DNA of 64,000 bases, taken from a bacterium (GTDB taxonomy: Bacteria; Verrucomicrobiota; Verrucomicrobiia; Verrucomicrobiales; Akkermansiaceae). Numbering within the stretch: position 1 is the first letter of the stretch; each line of letters begins with the position of its first letter. Shown here one piece after another: positions 31,508 to 40,240 of the stretch. Location: contig JAAEZT010000010.1 of assembly GCA_018222765.1 (NCBI GenBank), positions 1-64,000 on the forward strand, given 5' to 3'. A program made the translations under genes and the position numbers. Below the pieces are notes generated by a model. The model was not told the origin of the DNA and searched no databases. It worked only from the letters and a program-made list of their open reading frames with translations.

Positions 31508-31557
31508 TGTTCTGGTTGGTTTTAATTTAGCTGTTTTTGTCGTTTGGAGATTTCTGC

Positions 31558-31632
<75 letters not shown>

Positions 31633-31735
31633 AATTCCTACAAATTTCTATCAATCGCAGTCAGCATTGGGACAAGCGCACACAAGACCATTTCTAGGTT
31701 TTATCCGCCACTCCCCGCTGCTCAAAGCGAGCGGG

Positions 31736-31763
31736 AAGCTATCAAAGTCGGCCCCTCTGTCAA
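31736..31763 (-). promoter_or_regulatory. Candidate sigma-70-type promoter of the tRNA-Thr/tuf/ribosomal cluster
   Basis: On the minus strand a perfect -35 box TTGACA (31758-31763) is followed after 16 nt by TAGCTT (31736-31741) as a weak -10. The next bases, CCCGCTCG, form a GC-rich discriminator like those of stringently controlled tRNA and rRNA promoters. The start would fall near 31729, about 100 nt before the tRNA. The -10 matches the consensus at only three positions. Confidence 0.4.
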
Positions 31764-31868
31764 AAGTATTTTCAAAAGAATGTCTCTTTCGCTGGAAACC
31801 CCATAAAATGGAGGTTTTCGAGGGATTCCTCAAGCCAAAAAGTGGCGTTTGGAACCCTTTTTACCGAA

Positions 31869-32663
31869 TTATTCTTCAACTAAACGATTAAACCTCTCGA
31901 TTCGCTCCGTATGACCAGATTCTTCGTTGATATCGACAATCACGCCACAGAGCCTCACCGGGCCCTTGGCAACCGGAAATCGCGTCGGTAATCCTGTCCG
32001 AAAGCGCCAAACCACCGAATCCACCTCTCTCCCAAGGACCGACACATCTGGCCCACACATCCCGGCATCGGTCAAATAGGCCGTTCCACCAGGAAAAATC
32101 GTCTCATCCGCCGTCTGAACGTGGGTGTGTGTGCCCACCACGAGGGAAGCCAACCCATCCAGAGCCCGTCCCATCGCGATTTTTTCGCTTGTGGCCTCGG
32201 CATGGAAATCCACCACGATCATTTTCACCCCCTCTTCTTCCCGGAGACGGTTAATCTCGTCTTCCAGCATCGTTAAAGGGTTTTCCAGCGGCGGATTCAT
32301 AAAAGTCCGCCCCATCGCATTCAACACCGCCACTTTCCCCTTCGCCGTTTCCAGCACCACTGAGCCTTTCCCTGGCGCCTCCGCCGGAAAGTTGATCGGC
32401 CTCAATAGCCTCGGCTCCGTCGGAAAATAATCCAAAATATCGCGTTGGTCCCAAACATGATCCCCCGTCGTGACCACCGCAGCCCCTGCCCGCAGCAGAT
32501 CAATGCTGATTCTCGGGGTAATCCCCCGCCCTCCGGCGGCATTTTCACCGTTAATAATGATGAAATCCACTTCCTCCGCTTTCTTGATCTGCGCCAGTTG
32601 GCCAATCACCGCCGCACGGCCGGGTGAGCCAACCACATCTCCCAAAAATAAAACTCTCATCAT
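31869..32663 (-). CDS. YmdB-family metallophosphoesterase (TIGR00282 type)
   Basis: 264 residues. The sequence begins MMRVLFLGDVVGSPGR, with the dimetal ligands in GDVVG, NGENAAGGRGIT, GDHVWDQ, VDFHAEATSEK and VGTHTHVQTAD, exactly the motif series of the YmdB family. Members are cyclic-nucleotide (2',3'-cAMP) phosphodiesterases that influence RNA turnover and biofilm decisions in Bacillus. It is cytoplasmic and normal in length. The next ATG (32660) would serve equally well as the start. It is divergent from the amidase gene. Confidence 0.9.
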   Translation of the reverse strand: MMRVLFLGDVVGSPGRAAVIGQLAQIKKAEEVDFIIINGENAAGGRGITPRISIDLLRAGAAVVTTGDHVWDQRDILDYFPTEPRLLRPINFPAEAPGKGSVVLETAKGKVAVLNAMGRTFMNPPLENPLTMLEDEINRLREEEGVKMIVVDFHAEATSEKIAMGRALDGLASLVVGTHTHVQTADETIFPGGTAYLTDAGMCGPDVSVLGREVDSVVWRFRTGLPTRFPVAKGPVRLCGVIVDINEESGHTERIERFNRLVEE

Positions 32664-32718
32664 GGCACTACTTTTTTTTGAAGTTGCGAGCCCTTCGGCA
32701 ACGCTCCATCAGTGAAGC

Positions 32719-33930
32719 ATGACAAAAGGGGTCCGGACAACGTCAATCCACTGGATCGTGATCGCCCTCGTTGTTTTAGTCGCAGGGTATCTCCTCACTC
32801 GCAAAGGTGAGGAGGCTCTACCGCCTCCGCCTCAAACCAGCCTCCGGACCGAGCTTGCTCTGGCACAGCTCGGCATCCCGCCGGACTGGTCGCATTTGGA
32901 CCGCTTTCAGGATACCATTTCACGCGGCACCTTCCTCAAGCGCCTCGAAACGGTCTATACCACGGACGACAGCTGGAAAAAATGGATCGAGGTCTCTGCC
33001 ACCGAGGCCACCTTCATTACCGCGGAGGATCCTTTCATCCTCCGCTTTGCCAAATCCGACAAGAACTCTCCGGGGTCAATCTGGAATTGGAAAAAACGGT
33101 CTGAACTCCTCCCCTCAAGAAATCTTCCCCTCGAGGGCCTCATCATCACGATAGACCCCGGGCACATCGGTGGAGAATTTGCGAAAATCGAAAACCGCAA
33201 ACTCAACTATCCCAACACGCCCGTTATCGAGGAAGGTACTATGACCCTCCGCACCGCAAAGTATCTCAAACCACTTCTCGAAAATCTCGGCGCGAGCGTC
33301 TCTCTCACCCGAACCAAAACCGAACCCGTTACCCCGCTCCGCGCCAAAAACTTCCCCGATCCACAGCTCTTCTACCGCACCGCCGAAATCCGCGCCCGTG
33401 CCGACCTCATCAACAACCAGATCAAACCCGACCTGGTCATCTGCCTCCACTTTAATGGCTCGGGCTCTCCGGCACTCTCTTCCGGACAACACTTCCATAT
33501 CATCCTCCCTGGAGCCTTTCACGAATCCGAAATCGCGCACGACGACGAACGCTTCGAGATGCTCCAGCGCCTCCTCTCCGGCACCATCGATGAAGAACTC
33601 CCCCTCGCCGCCAGCATCGCCGCCTCCTTTGAGGAAGAGACCGATCTGCCAGCCTATACCTATCGGACCAATCACCAATTTTCTACCAATCTCGACAACA
33701 ATCCTTTCCTGTGGGCCCGCAACCTTCTCGCCACCCGCCTCTACCAATGCCCTGTCATTTTTCTGGAACCCTATGTCATGAACAGCACCGACTTTGTCGA
33801 ACGCATCAAGGCCGGTGACTACGAAGGATCCAAGTTCGTCGATGGCAAATCCCGCCGCTCGGTTTACCGCGAATATGCCCACGCCGTTGCAGACGGGCTC
33901 GCGAGACACTACACTTCGATTCATGACTAA
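32719..33930 (+). CDS. N-acetylmuramoyl-L-alanine amidase (Amidase_3)
   Basis: 403 residues. An N-terminal signal anchor (about 12-27) and a roughly 110-residue linker region precede an Amidase_3 domain from about 140. Zinc ligands are readable: His149 in TIDPGHIGG, Glu171 or 172 in VIEEGTM, and the His of CLHFNGSG; the pattern SLTRT is also typical. The enzyme cleaves the amide between MurNAc and the peptide stem and acts in the periplasm, usually at division. Its last 8 nt overlap the start of the SDR gene, so the two are cotranscribed. Confidence 0.88.
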   Translation: MTKGVRTTSIHWIVIALVVLVAGYLLTRKGEEALPPPPQTSLRTELALAQLGIPPDWSHLDRFQDTISRGTFLKRLETVYTTDDSWKKWIEVSATEATFITAEDPFILRFAKSDKNSPGSIWNWKKRSELLPSRNLPLEGLIITIDPGHIGGEFAKIENRKLNYPNTPVIEEGTMTLRTAKYLKPLLENLGASVSLTRTKTEPVTPLRAKNFPDPQLFYRTAEIRARADLINNQIKPDLVICLHFNGSGSPALSSGQHFHIILPGAFHESEIAHDDERFEMLQRLLSGTIDEELPLAASIAASFEEETDLPAYTYRTNHQFSTNLDNNPFLWARNLLATRLYQCPVIFLEPYVMNSTDFVERIKAGDYEGSKFVDGKSRRSVYREYAHAVADGLARHYTSIHD

Positions 33931-34711
33931 CCTTCTCATCGCAGGCGCCGGATTTCTCGGCTCGGAAATTGCCCGACAAGCGGCCCCGAATTTCAACGTC
34001 ACCACGCTTACCAAATCCGGCGGCGATGGCTCCCTCGCCTGCGATCTCTCCTCGGAGTCCGAAATCAAAAGGCTCCGTGAAATAATCCCCGCACCCGGTC
34101 TCATCATTCACTGTGCCAGCTCCGGCCGCGGCGGACCCGACGCCTACCAAGCGATCTTCGTCAATGGCACCCGCGTCCTCAAAGAAACCTTCCCGGAAGC
34201 CCATCTCCTCTTCACCTCCAGCACTTCGGTGTATCATCAAACCGAGGGAGAAACCGTCGATGAAACCAGCCCCACTTCTCCCGACCGCGAAACGAGCCGC
34301 CTTCTCTTGGAAGCCGAAAAACAAGTCGATACCGCCGCCCGCCTTGCCGGGCTTTACGGCCCCGAGCGCAGCGTTGTTCTTCGCAAATTCCTCGCCGACG
34401 AAGCCGTCATCGAAGAAGACGGCCGCCGCACCTTAAACCAAATCCACGTCTGCGACGCCGCCAGCGCCTGCCTCTTTCTCGCCAAGGGAAAACACTTCGG
34501 GATCCACAATGTCACCGACGACGAACCGATGAGCCAGCTTGAATGCTACCAGGGTCTCGCAAAGCACTTCAACAGACCCCTTCCTCCCACTGGCGAACGT
34601 AAGCTCTCCCGCAAACGCGCCTGGACCCACAAGTCCGTCCAAAACACGAAGCTCCGCGACCTCGGCTGGAAACCCAAACACCCAAGCTTCTTCGATTTCC
34701 TCAAGGACTAA
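33923..34711 (+). CDS. NAD-dependent epimerase/dehydratase family protein (extended SDR)
   Basis: 262 residues from ATG 33923. The N-terminal Rossmann motif is GAGFLGSEIA, followed by an SSTSVYH segment (the usual Ser/Tyr neighbourhood) and a C-terminal part rich in basic residues. The canonical YxxxK pair is not clear, so catalysis may be altered or it may bind NAD(P) without standard dehydratase chemistry. It resembles the YeeZ-like atypical SDR group. It overlaps the amidase gene by 8 nt; a link to envelope sugar metabolism is only suggested by that coupling. Confidence 0.75.
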   Translation: MTNLLIAGAGFLGSEIARQAAPNFNVTTLTKSGGDGSLACDLSSESEIKRLREIIPAPGLIIHCASSGRGGPDAYQAIFVNGTRVLKETFPEAHLLFTSSTSVYHQTEGETVDETSPTSPDRETSRLLLEAEKQVDTAARLAGLYGPERSVVLRKFLADEAVIEEDGRRTLNQIHVCDAASACLFLAKGKHFGIHNVTDDEPMSQLECYQGLAKHFNRPLPPTGERKLSRKRAWTHKSVQNTKLRDLGWKPKHPSFFDFLKD

Positions 34712-34954
34712 CCGCAGAGTCGAAAGAATTTCACATCAGAATATCACTCTCCTTCCAACGAGGAAAAGTCCTCTTCGGCATACTCGACAGGCTCATTAAT
34801 TGATACAGCACAATCGACTCAGGAGCTGCCCACAGGGAAGGTGGCGCGGGAAAAATAGAGAGTAACAATCGCATGATGAATAAGATCTGAAATCTGCGGA
34901 GGTCGACCCGAGAATTTTCCAAGCAAAAGATTGGCCCTGAACGAAGACAGACCT

Positions 34955-36700
34955 ATGTTTTTCTTCATGAGATCGGTGGTCCTGTTCCTCGCCGTCGCGG
35001 CCGGATACATCCTGCTTCAAGGATCTCCCGACTCATGGCATCCTATTCTTCGAGTTTGTCTTGCCGTCACCGCCCTCGTCATCGGCATCATAATTTGGGG
35101 AAAACGAGACAAACCCACCAGCACCGTGGCCCAACCAGCCCGTCCTCCCAAGTGGCTCGACTACCTCACTGTCGGGGTTGCTCTCCTCGTCGTAGAGTGC
35201 TTTTTTCTCTTCGTCCTCGCCACTGTTCCTGACAGGGCGGAAACACTCGCTCTCGATCTCGATTCCCATCTCCATCCGGAAGGGTATGAAACCGAAGAAG
35301 AATCCGGCTCCGGTGAAGGTGCGGGAAAAAGCTCCGGAGATCAACTCAGCTCAGGCAACTGGCTCTGGCGCGGAAAAGGTGAAATCCATCTTCAAAGCAA
35401 AGGCCGCGTTCGTCCGTCCAACCGCCCGGAAGTCTACCTCTGGCCTAAGAGCGACGAAGACTACAAGAATCTCAACAACAGCCAACGCTTCCTGAGAATC
35501 TTCACTCTAGCCACTTACAAGAACGCCGTTTGGTCACCTCTCGTCACCGTTCCCCGCACTCTCACCGCCGAAGATGGCCGGATCGCTCTCAATCCAAAAT
35601 CCAGAAGAACCGTCGAATACGAAATCTCACATCAGGAAAATGCCAAGGGACGGAGCCTTGTCGTCACCATTCCAACTCTCAACTCAATCGAAGTTCCCTT
35701 CCTCCGCGAAACCGCCGCAGACACTTTCCGCCTCCCTCCAATCGCCGCAGACAAGACCATTTATCGCTATGCAGCCACTTCCACTTTGGAAACCTTCGAC
35801 ACCATCCCGGAATCGGCCTCCTTTGAACCCGCCATCGACCCAAGAGGCGAGTATCTCCAACTTCCAAAAGACGATTTTCTCCGCGAGCGCCTCCACACTC
35901 TCGCTGCAACCTTCACCGGGTCACCCCGAGAATCACTAAGACAACTCCGCGCCCATCTCCTGCAAAATTGCACCTACTCGCTCGAAGTCGACATTCCTGA
36001 TGGGAGCGATCCACTCGAAGACTTCCTCTTCGAATCCCGCAAAGGCTACTGTGCTCATTTCTCCAGTGCCGGGGCCCTACTCGCCCGCGCATTGGGATTC
36101 CCCTCCCGCGTCGCCTTCGGATGGTCCGGAGGTCGCTACTACGAAGGACAAAACTTCTACGTCTTCCGAGGTCGCGAAGCACACGCCTGGACCGAAATTC
36201 ATCTCAAAGATCACGGCTGGGTCATCTTTGATACCACTCCGGTTTCACGGGGGGAAGGATCCCCCAGTGTCGCCAACCTAGATGAAGAATCGCCCACCGA
36301 TTTTAACGAAATGACGGACGAAGGCGTTACCGTCGGCTCGCTCGCTCCACTCAGAAACGCCGCCCTTGGCGTTGGCTCGATTGGCCTCGTTACCTTTATC
36401 ATTGCGGTCATTGCCCGTCGCCCCAAGGAAAAGGATGCCGCCACCCGCTCTACCGCCAACTACCTTCCACCCAGCCCTAGCTACCTCACCCTTTTCAAAC
36501 GAGCCTGCTCCACCCACGGATACCCCATGCCCGCCGGCCGTACCCTCCGCACGCACCTCGATCTCATCCCTGCCCCGGCCTTCGCCACTGACCTCCTGAA
36601 CTACCACTACGCCGTGCAATACGCCGACGCCCCAAGAGACAAAAAAAAGGAAAAGTCGCTGTCTCAACAGCTCCGCCGCTGGGAGAAAGAGAGGCCTTAG
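34955..36700 (+). CDS. Transglutaminase-like protein with N-terminal membrane helices
   Basis: 581 residues from ATG 34955. Three membrane helices in the first 95 residues are followed by an extracytoplasmic beta-rich region. The transglutaminase core has the triad Cys366 in RKGYCAHFSSA, His410 in REAHAWTEI and Asp426 in FDTTP. One further helix (about 460-480) and a cytoplasmic DUF4129-like tail complete it, the layout of TgpA/DUF3488 proteins. Relatives often sit next to MoxR ATPase and DUF58 genes, which are not seen here. TTG 34931 would add eight residues. Substrate unknown. Confidence 0.83.
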   Translation: MFFFMRSVVLFLAVAAGYILLQGSPDSWHPILRVCLAVTALVIGIIIWGKRDKPTSTVAQPARPPKWLDYLTVGVALLVVECFFLFVLATVPDRAETLALDLDSHLHPEGYETEEESGSGEGAGKSSGDQLSSGNWLWRGKGEIHLQSKGRVRPSNRPEVYLWPKSDEDYKNLNNSQRFLRIFTLATYKNAVWSPLVTVPRTLTAEDGRIALNPKSRRTVEYEISHQENAKGRSLVVTIPTLNSIEVPFLRETAADTFRLPPIAADKTIYRYAATSTLETFDTIPESASFEPAIDPRGEYLQLPKDDFLRERLHTLAATFTGSPRESLRQLRAHLLQNCTYSLEVDIPDGSDPLEDFLFESRKGYCAHFSSAGALLARALGFPSRVAFGWSGGRYYEGQNFYVFRGREAHAWTEIHLKDHGWVIFDTTPVSRGEGSPSVANLDEESPTDFNEMTDEGVTVGSLAPLRNAALGVGSIGLVTFIIAVIARRPKEKDAATRSTANYLPPSPSYLTLFKRACSTHGYPMPAGRTLRTHLDLIPAPAFATDLLNYHYAVQYADAPRDKKKEKSLSQQLRRWEKERP

Positions 36701-36719
36701 GTTCCAAGAGAGAGACCAA

Positions 36720-37010
36720 ATGAAAGGAATCGGAATCATTGGAGGAATGATCCGGGGTGTCATTCTTGGAGAAATTCTGCTCGGCCTGATGTCGAGCTCC
36801 GTTCTGCTCCCTCCTGTTCTTTATCTGGTCACCCCTCTTCTTTCTTTCGCCAACTACTCTCTCCCCCTGCTCATCTGCCTCCCCCGTGAAGAAGACCTCA
36901 TACTCGAAAGCTTCGGCGACTTGGCCCCTACTTCTCCAACCCTAGCCGCTTTGCCTTCGAAAAAGTCTGGGTCTGCCAGGACATATAGGAGTTACACTGC
37001 GAATAACTAA
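36720..37010 (+). CDS. Small hypothetical membrane protein
   Basis: 96 residues starting 19 nt after the transglutaminase stop, with a purine-rich AGAGAGA stretch before the ATG. Two hydrophobic stretches (about 5-25 and 27-52) suggest two membrane helices; the C-terminal third is polar and Ser/Thr-rich. The family is not recognised. It may be the last gene of the transglutaminase operon. Its last 4 nt overlap the end of convergent recQ. Confidence 0.5.
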   Translation: MKGIGIIGGMIRGVILGEILLGLMSSSVLLPPVLYLVTPLLSFANYSLPLLICLPREEDLILESFGDLAPTSPTLAALPSKKSGSARTYRSYTANN

Positions 37011-39118
37011 TCCACCTCCCGGATCACTTTCAAAAACGGTTCGAGATATTTAGTCGCCTTTGCTTCCCCGACCCCCTTCACCAGTAAACCTGCTTCCATC
37101 GTCGATGGCCTTAACCTCGCCAAATGCTCCAACGTTTGATTTGAAAAGATGACATAGGCCGGCACGCGTTCGGCTTTTGCCATGCGATTCCGGACATCCT
37201 TCAATCGCTCATAAAGCTTCGCATCAAATCCCAAGTCCTCCAAAACCACGCCATCATCCGTCACTTTAGAGCCCCCGCCTTGCACCGGCCACTCAAGAGC
37301 GTAGCTGGTCTTTCCTAACATCACTTGCTCGCCGCGTTGAGTGAGAGTCACGAGAGGATACTCGCCCATCTTGGTCACCAGCAGGCCACCTTCATGCAAA
37401 CTCCGCGCCAGCGCGTTGAGGTAAGCGGTGCCTTGTTCCTTGAGCATTCCGTAGGTTTTCAGCTCATGCAATCGCACGCGCAGCACTTCCTGCGACTTAC
37501 TCCCCACCAACATTTGCACAATTCGCCCTCGCCCAAAGATGCCTTCCCAACCCGTCGGGGTCCGACGTGACATCCGTGCCACACCGCTGAGAAATTTGCG
37601 CGCAATCAAATCCTCATCCTCGGTCGGCGCCCTTCGTTCACTGCTCTCCTCTCCCCGGCAAACATCGCAACTCCCGCACAGCGGCGCATTGATCTCACCA
37701 AAGTATTCCAGGACCCACTGCTGACGGCAGGTATTGCCATAGCAAAACTGGACCATCTTCTCCAGCTTCTCGCGATCCCGTCGTTCCTTTTCCTCCAACG
37801 CCGCTTCATCCAGCACCAAATCCCGAGCCAGCACTTCCGGCTTGAGTAACCTCGTCCCCTTCGCCCGCGATCCCGGCACATCGAAGCGCTCGATCCATCG
37901 ACCTCTCAGCAATGATCCCAGCGCCGCCCCAACCGCCATACCATTCTTAGCTCCGATCGCCTCCTTGATCTGATCCAAGGTTTCATGCGTCTCAAAATTC
38001 TCGTCCGCGTGATTGAGAAAGCATTGGTAGACATCGCGAATCATCCCCGCGCCGGGATTCACACCATCAATGAAAAATTCCTGCGTCCGGGTGTCAGCGT
38101 AATTGAATAGCAACTCACAAAAAGCCGCCTCCCCGTCACGTCCTGCACGACCCGCTTCCTGATAGTAAGCCTCAACCGATCCCGGGATTTCAAAGTGTAC
38201 TACGAAGCGCACATCCGAGCGATCGATTCCCATGCCGAAAGCATTCGTCGCCACCGCGATGTCCGCCTTTTTGGAAATAAAAGTATTTTGGGTATCTTCA
38301 CGCTCCTGGTCACTCATCCCACCATGATAGGCGACACACTTCAGCCCCCATGAATGAATCGTCTCGGCCACTTCCTCAACTTTCTTTCGCGTGGCACAAT
38401 AAACGATCCCTGTCTTGTGCGCCTTCAGCACCTTTTGCAGTCGCGCGTATTTCTGCGCCACTTTCTCCACCGCCGTCACGGTAAAACTAAGATTCGGACG
38501 CTCAAAACCGCTGATATTTTCGAAAGGCTCACGAAGTTGCAGCACCTTCCGAATATCCTCCCGTACTATTGGTGTGGCCGTCGCGGTAAGAGCCACACAC
38601 TGGGGACGACCGAGCGCCTCCAGCGCTTTCCCCAGCCTCATGTAATCCGGCCGAAAATCGTGTCCCCATTGGCTCAAGCAGTGCGCCTCATCAATCGCCA
38701 CCATCTCAATAGAAACATCTTTCAAGGCGTCCATAAACGAAGAGGCCTTAAATCGCTCCGGCGCAATGTATACCAGTCGATAATCCCCCCTCCGCATTCC
38801 ATCCAGTCGTTCTTTCTGTTCCGGCCAACTTAAGGTCGAATTAATCAAGGTCACGGCAACGTCCCGCTCAACCAGCGCATCAACCTGATCTTTCATCAGC
38901 GCGATCAGCGGGCTCACTACCAAGGTCACCCCTTCCCGACAAAGCGCTGGCAGTTGGTAACAGAGTGACTTACCACCCCCCGTCGGCATGACCACCGAGC
39001 CGTCCTGTCCCGAGAGAATATCCCCGATCACCACTTCCTGCCCGTCGAGGAAGTCTTCGAATCCAAAGACTTCCCTCAAAACTTCCCGCGCGCGACCAAG
39101 AGATGACATCACAGCCAT
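37007..39118 (-). CDS. recQ: ATP-dependent DNA helicase RecQ
   Basis: 703 residues. Walker A is MPTGGGKSLCYQ (Lys50) and Walker B is DEAHC. The remaining SF2 motifs, including QEAGRAGRDG, are intact. The RecQ-C zinc module is readable as C-x4-C and C-x2-C in CYGNTC and CGSCDVC. An RQC winged helix and a C-terminal HRDC domain (RVPAYVIFSNQTL and after) complete the E. coli-like architecture, with a slightly larger size. It unwinds 3'-to-5' in recombinational repair. An ATG three codons later (39109) is an alternative start. Confidence 0.95.
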   Translation of the reverse strand: MAVMSSLGRAREVLREVFGFEDFLDGQEVVIGDILSGQDGSVVMPTGGGKSLCYQLPALCREGVTLVVSPLIALMKDQVDALVERDVAVTLINSTLSWPEQKERLDGMRRGDYRLVYIAPERFKASSFMDALKDVSIEMVAIDEAHCLSQWGHDFRPDYMRLGKALEALGRPQCVALTATATPIVREDIRKVLQLREPFENISGFERPNLSFTVTAVEKVAQKYARLQKVLKAHKTGIVYCATRKKVEEVAETIHSWGLKCVAYHGGMSDQEREDTQNTFISKKADIAVATNAFGMGIDRSDVRFVVHFEIPGSVEAYYQEAGRAGRDGEAAFCELLFNYADTRTQEFFIDGVNPGAGMIRDVYQCFLNHADENFETHETLDQIKEAIGAKNGMAVGAALGSLLRGRWIERFDVPGSRAKGTRLLKPEVLARDLVLDEAALEEKERRDREKLEKMVQFCYGNTCRQQWVLEYFGEINAPLCGSCDVCRGEESSERRAPTEDEDLIARKFLSGVARMSRRTPTGWEGIFGRGRIVQMLVGSKSQEVLRVRLHELKTYGMLKEQGTAYLNALARSLHEGGLLVTKMGEYPLVTLTQRGEQVMLGKTSYALEWPVQGGGSKVTDDGVVLEDLGFDAKLYERLKDVRNRMAKAERVPAYVIFSNQTLEHLARLRPSTMEAGLLVKGVGEAKATKYLEPFLKVIREVD

Positions 39119-39204
39119 TCAAATGAACACCTATCGAAAGTGCAAGAAAATCAATTCAGTTGCATGGTTTTGGAGAAATGGCACGTTCGCGTCCGCCAAA
39201 ACAA

Positions 39205-40170
39205 ATGAAAACAATATCACTCATCACAGCCGTATCGCTTCTTACCTCTACCTTTAGCTTTGCCGGCGGAGAGGGCTGGACCAGCGACTTCGCAGCAGCC
39301 AAGGCCCAAGCCGCAAAAGAGGGCAAGGACCTCCTCATCGACTTCACCGGCTCCGACTGGTGCGGCTGGTGCATCAAACTCAACGAGGAAGTCTTCCAAC
39401 ACGATCCCTTCAAGAAAGGCGTCGCTGATAAATTCGTCCTCGTGGAACTCGATTACCCACGGGACAAATCGAAGTTAGACGAAAAGACGATTAAGCAGAA
39501 TGATGAGCTTAAGAGCACTTACGAACCAAGAGGATTTCCGACCATCCTCCTCACCGACGCCAGTGGAAAACCATACGCTCAAACCGGGTATCAAAAAGGG
39601 GGGCCCGAGGCCTACGTGAAGCACCTCGACGAGCTTCGTGCTAAAAAAACAGATCTCAAGAAGAGCTTCGAAGCCGCCGACAAGCTTGAAGGCGTCGCCA
39701 AAGCCAAGGCTCTTGTCGAGGCTCTCGGCACACTCGAACCCCAGCATCACAAACATTACTCGGATACAATTGAAGCGATCGAAAAGGCCGACCCAAAAGA
39801 CGAATCCGGTTTTGTTAAGGAACAAAAATTCCGTGCTGCAAAATCAGATCTCGAAAAGCAGCTGAGCACCGCCATGCGGGCCCAAAAACCCGACGATGCG
39901 ATAAATGCTGTCGATAGCTTCATCGCCAAGCACAATCCCGAAGGCGCCGAGAAGCAGGAAATCCTCGCGAACAAAGTCAACATTTACATGTCCCAGCAGA
40001 AATTGGACGAAGCCGAAAAAGCCCTCGACGAGATCATTGCAGTCGATGCGAAATCCCAGATGGGAACTTCCGCAGCTGGATTCAAACCCAGGCTAGCAGA
40101 AATGAAAAAGAAGGCTGCGGCAAAGAATACCGAAGAAGCTGCGGACAAGCCTGCAGAGAAATCCGAATAG
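39205..40170 (+). CDS. Exported thioredoxin-fold protein with helical C-terminal domain
   Basis: 321 residues from ATG 39205. A signal peptide (1-20, ending SFA) is followed by a thioredoxin domain with the redox motif C53-GW-C56 in GSDWCGWCIKL and the cis-proline in PRGFPT. The C-terminal 170 residues are helical and Lys/Glu-rich and may form TPR-like repeats. Domains of this type (Thioredoxin_7) are common as periplasmic disulfide reductases in Verrucomicrobia and Planctomycetes. A strong terminator at 40199-40232 ends the unit. Both active-site cysteines are ordinary Cys, unlike the two UGA genes of this window. Confidence 0.85.
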   Translation: MKTISLITAVSLLTSTFSFAGGEGWTSDFAAAKAQAAKEGKDLLIDFTGSDWCGWCIKLNEEVFQHDPFKKGVADKFVLVELDYPRDKSKLDEKTIKQNDELKSTYEPRGFPTILLTDASGKPYAQTGYQKGGPEAYVKHLDELRAKKTDLKKSFEAADKLEGVAKAKALVEALGTLEPQHHKHYSDTIEAIEKADPKDESGFVKEQKFRAAKSDLEKQLSTAMRAQKPDDAINAVDSFIAKHNPEGAEKQEILANKVNIYMSQQKLDEAEKALDEIIAVDAKSQMGTSAAGFKPRLAEMKKKAAAKNTEEAADKPAEKSE

Positions 40171-40198
40171 CTTTAACAATCACAACTCCACTTAAAAG

Positions 40199-40232
40199 CG
40201 CGCAGGGACAAGCAAGCCCTGCGCGTTTTTTT
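40199..40232 (+). terminator. Rho-independent terminator after the thioredoxin-fold gene
   Basis: CGCGCAGGG (40199-40207) pairs with CCCTGCGCG (40217-40225) around a 9 nt loop, followed by seven T. It begins 28 nt after the stop codon on the plus strand. The convergent cytochrome gene ends just beyond it. Confidence 0.92.
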
Positions 40233-40240
40233 ATTTCGTC

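Noticed and set aside
39205-40170. Third selenoprotein among thioredoxin-like genes
   Set aside because: The CGWC motif uses ordinary cysteine codons and no TGA interrupts the frame.
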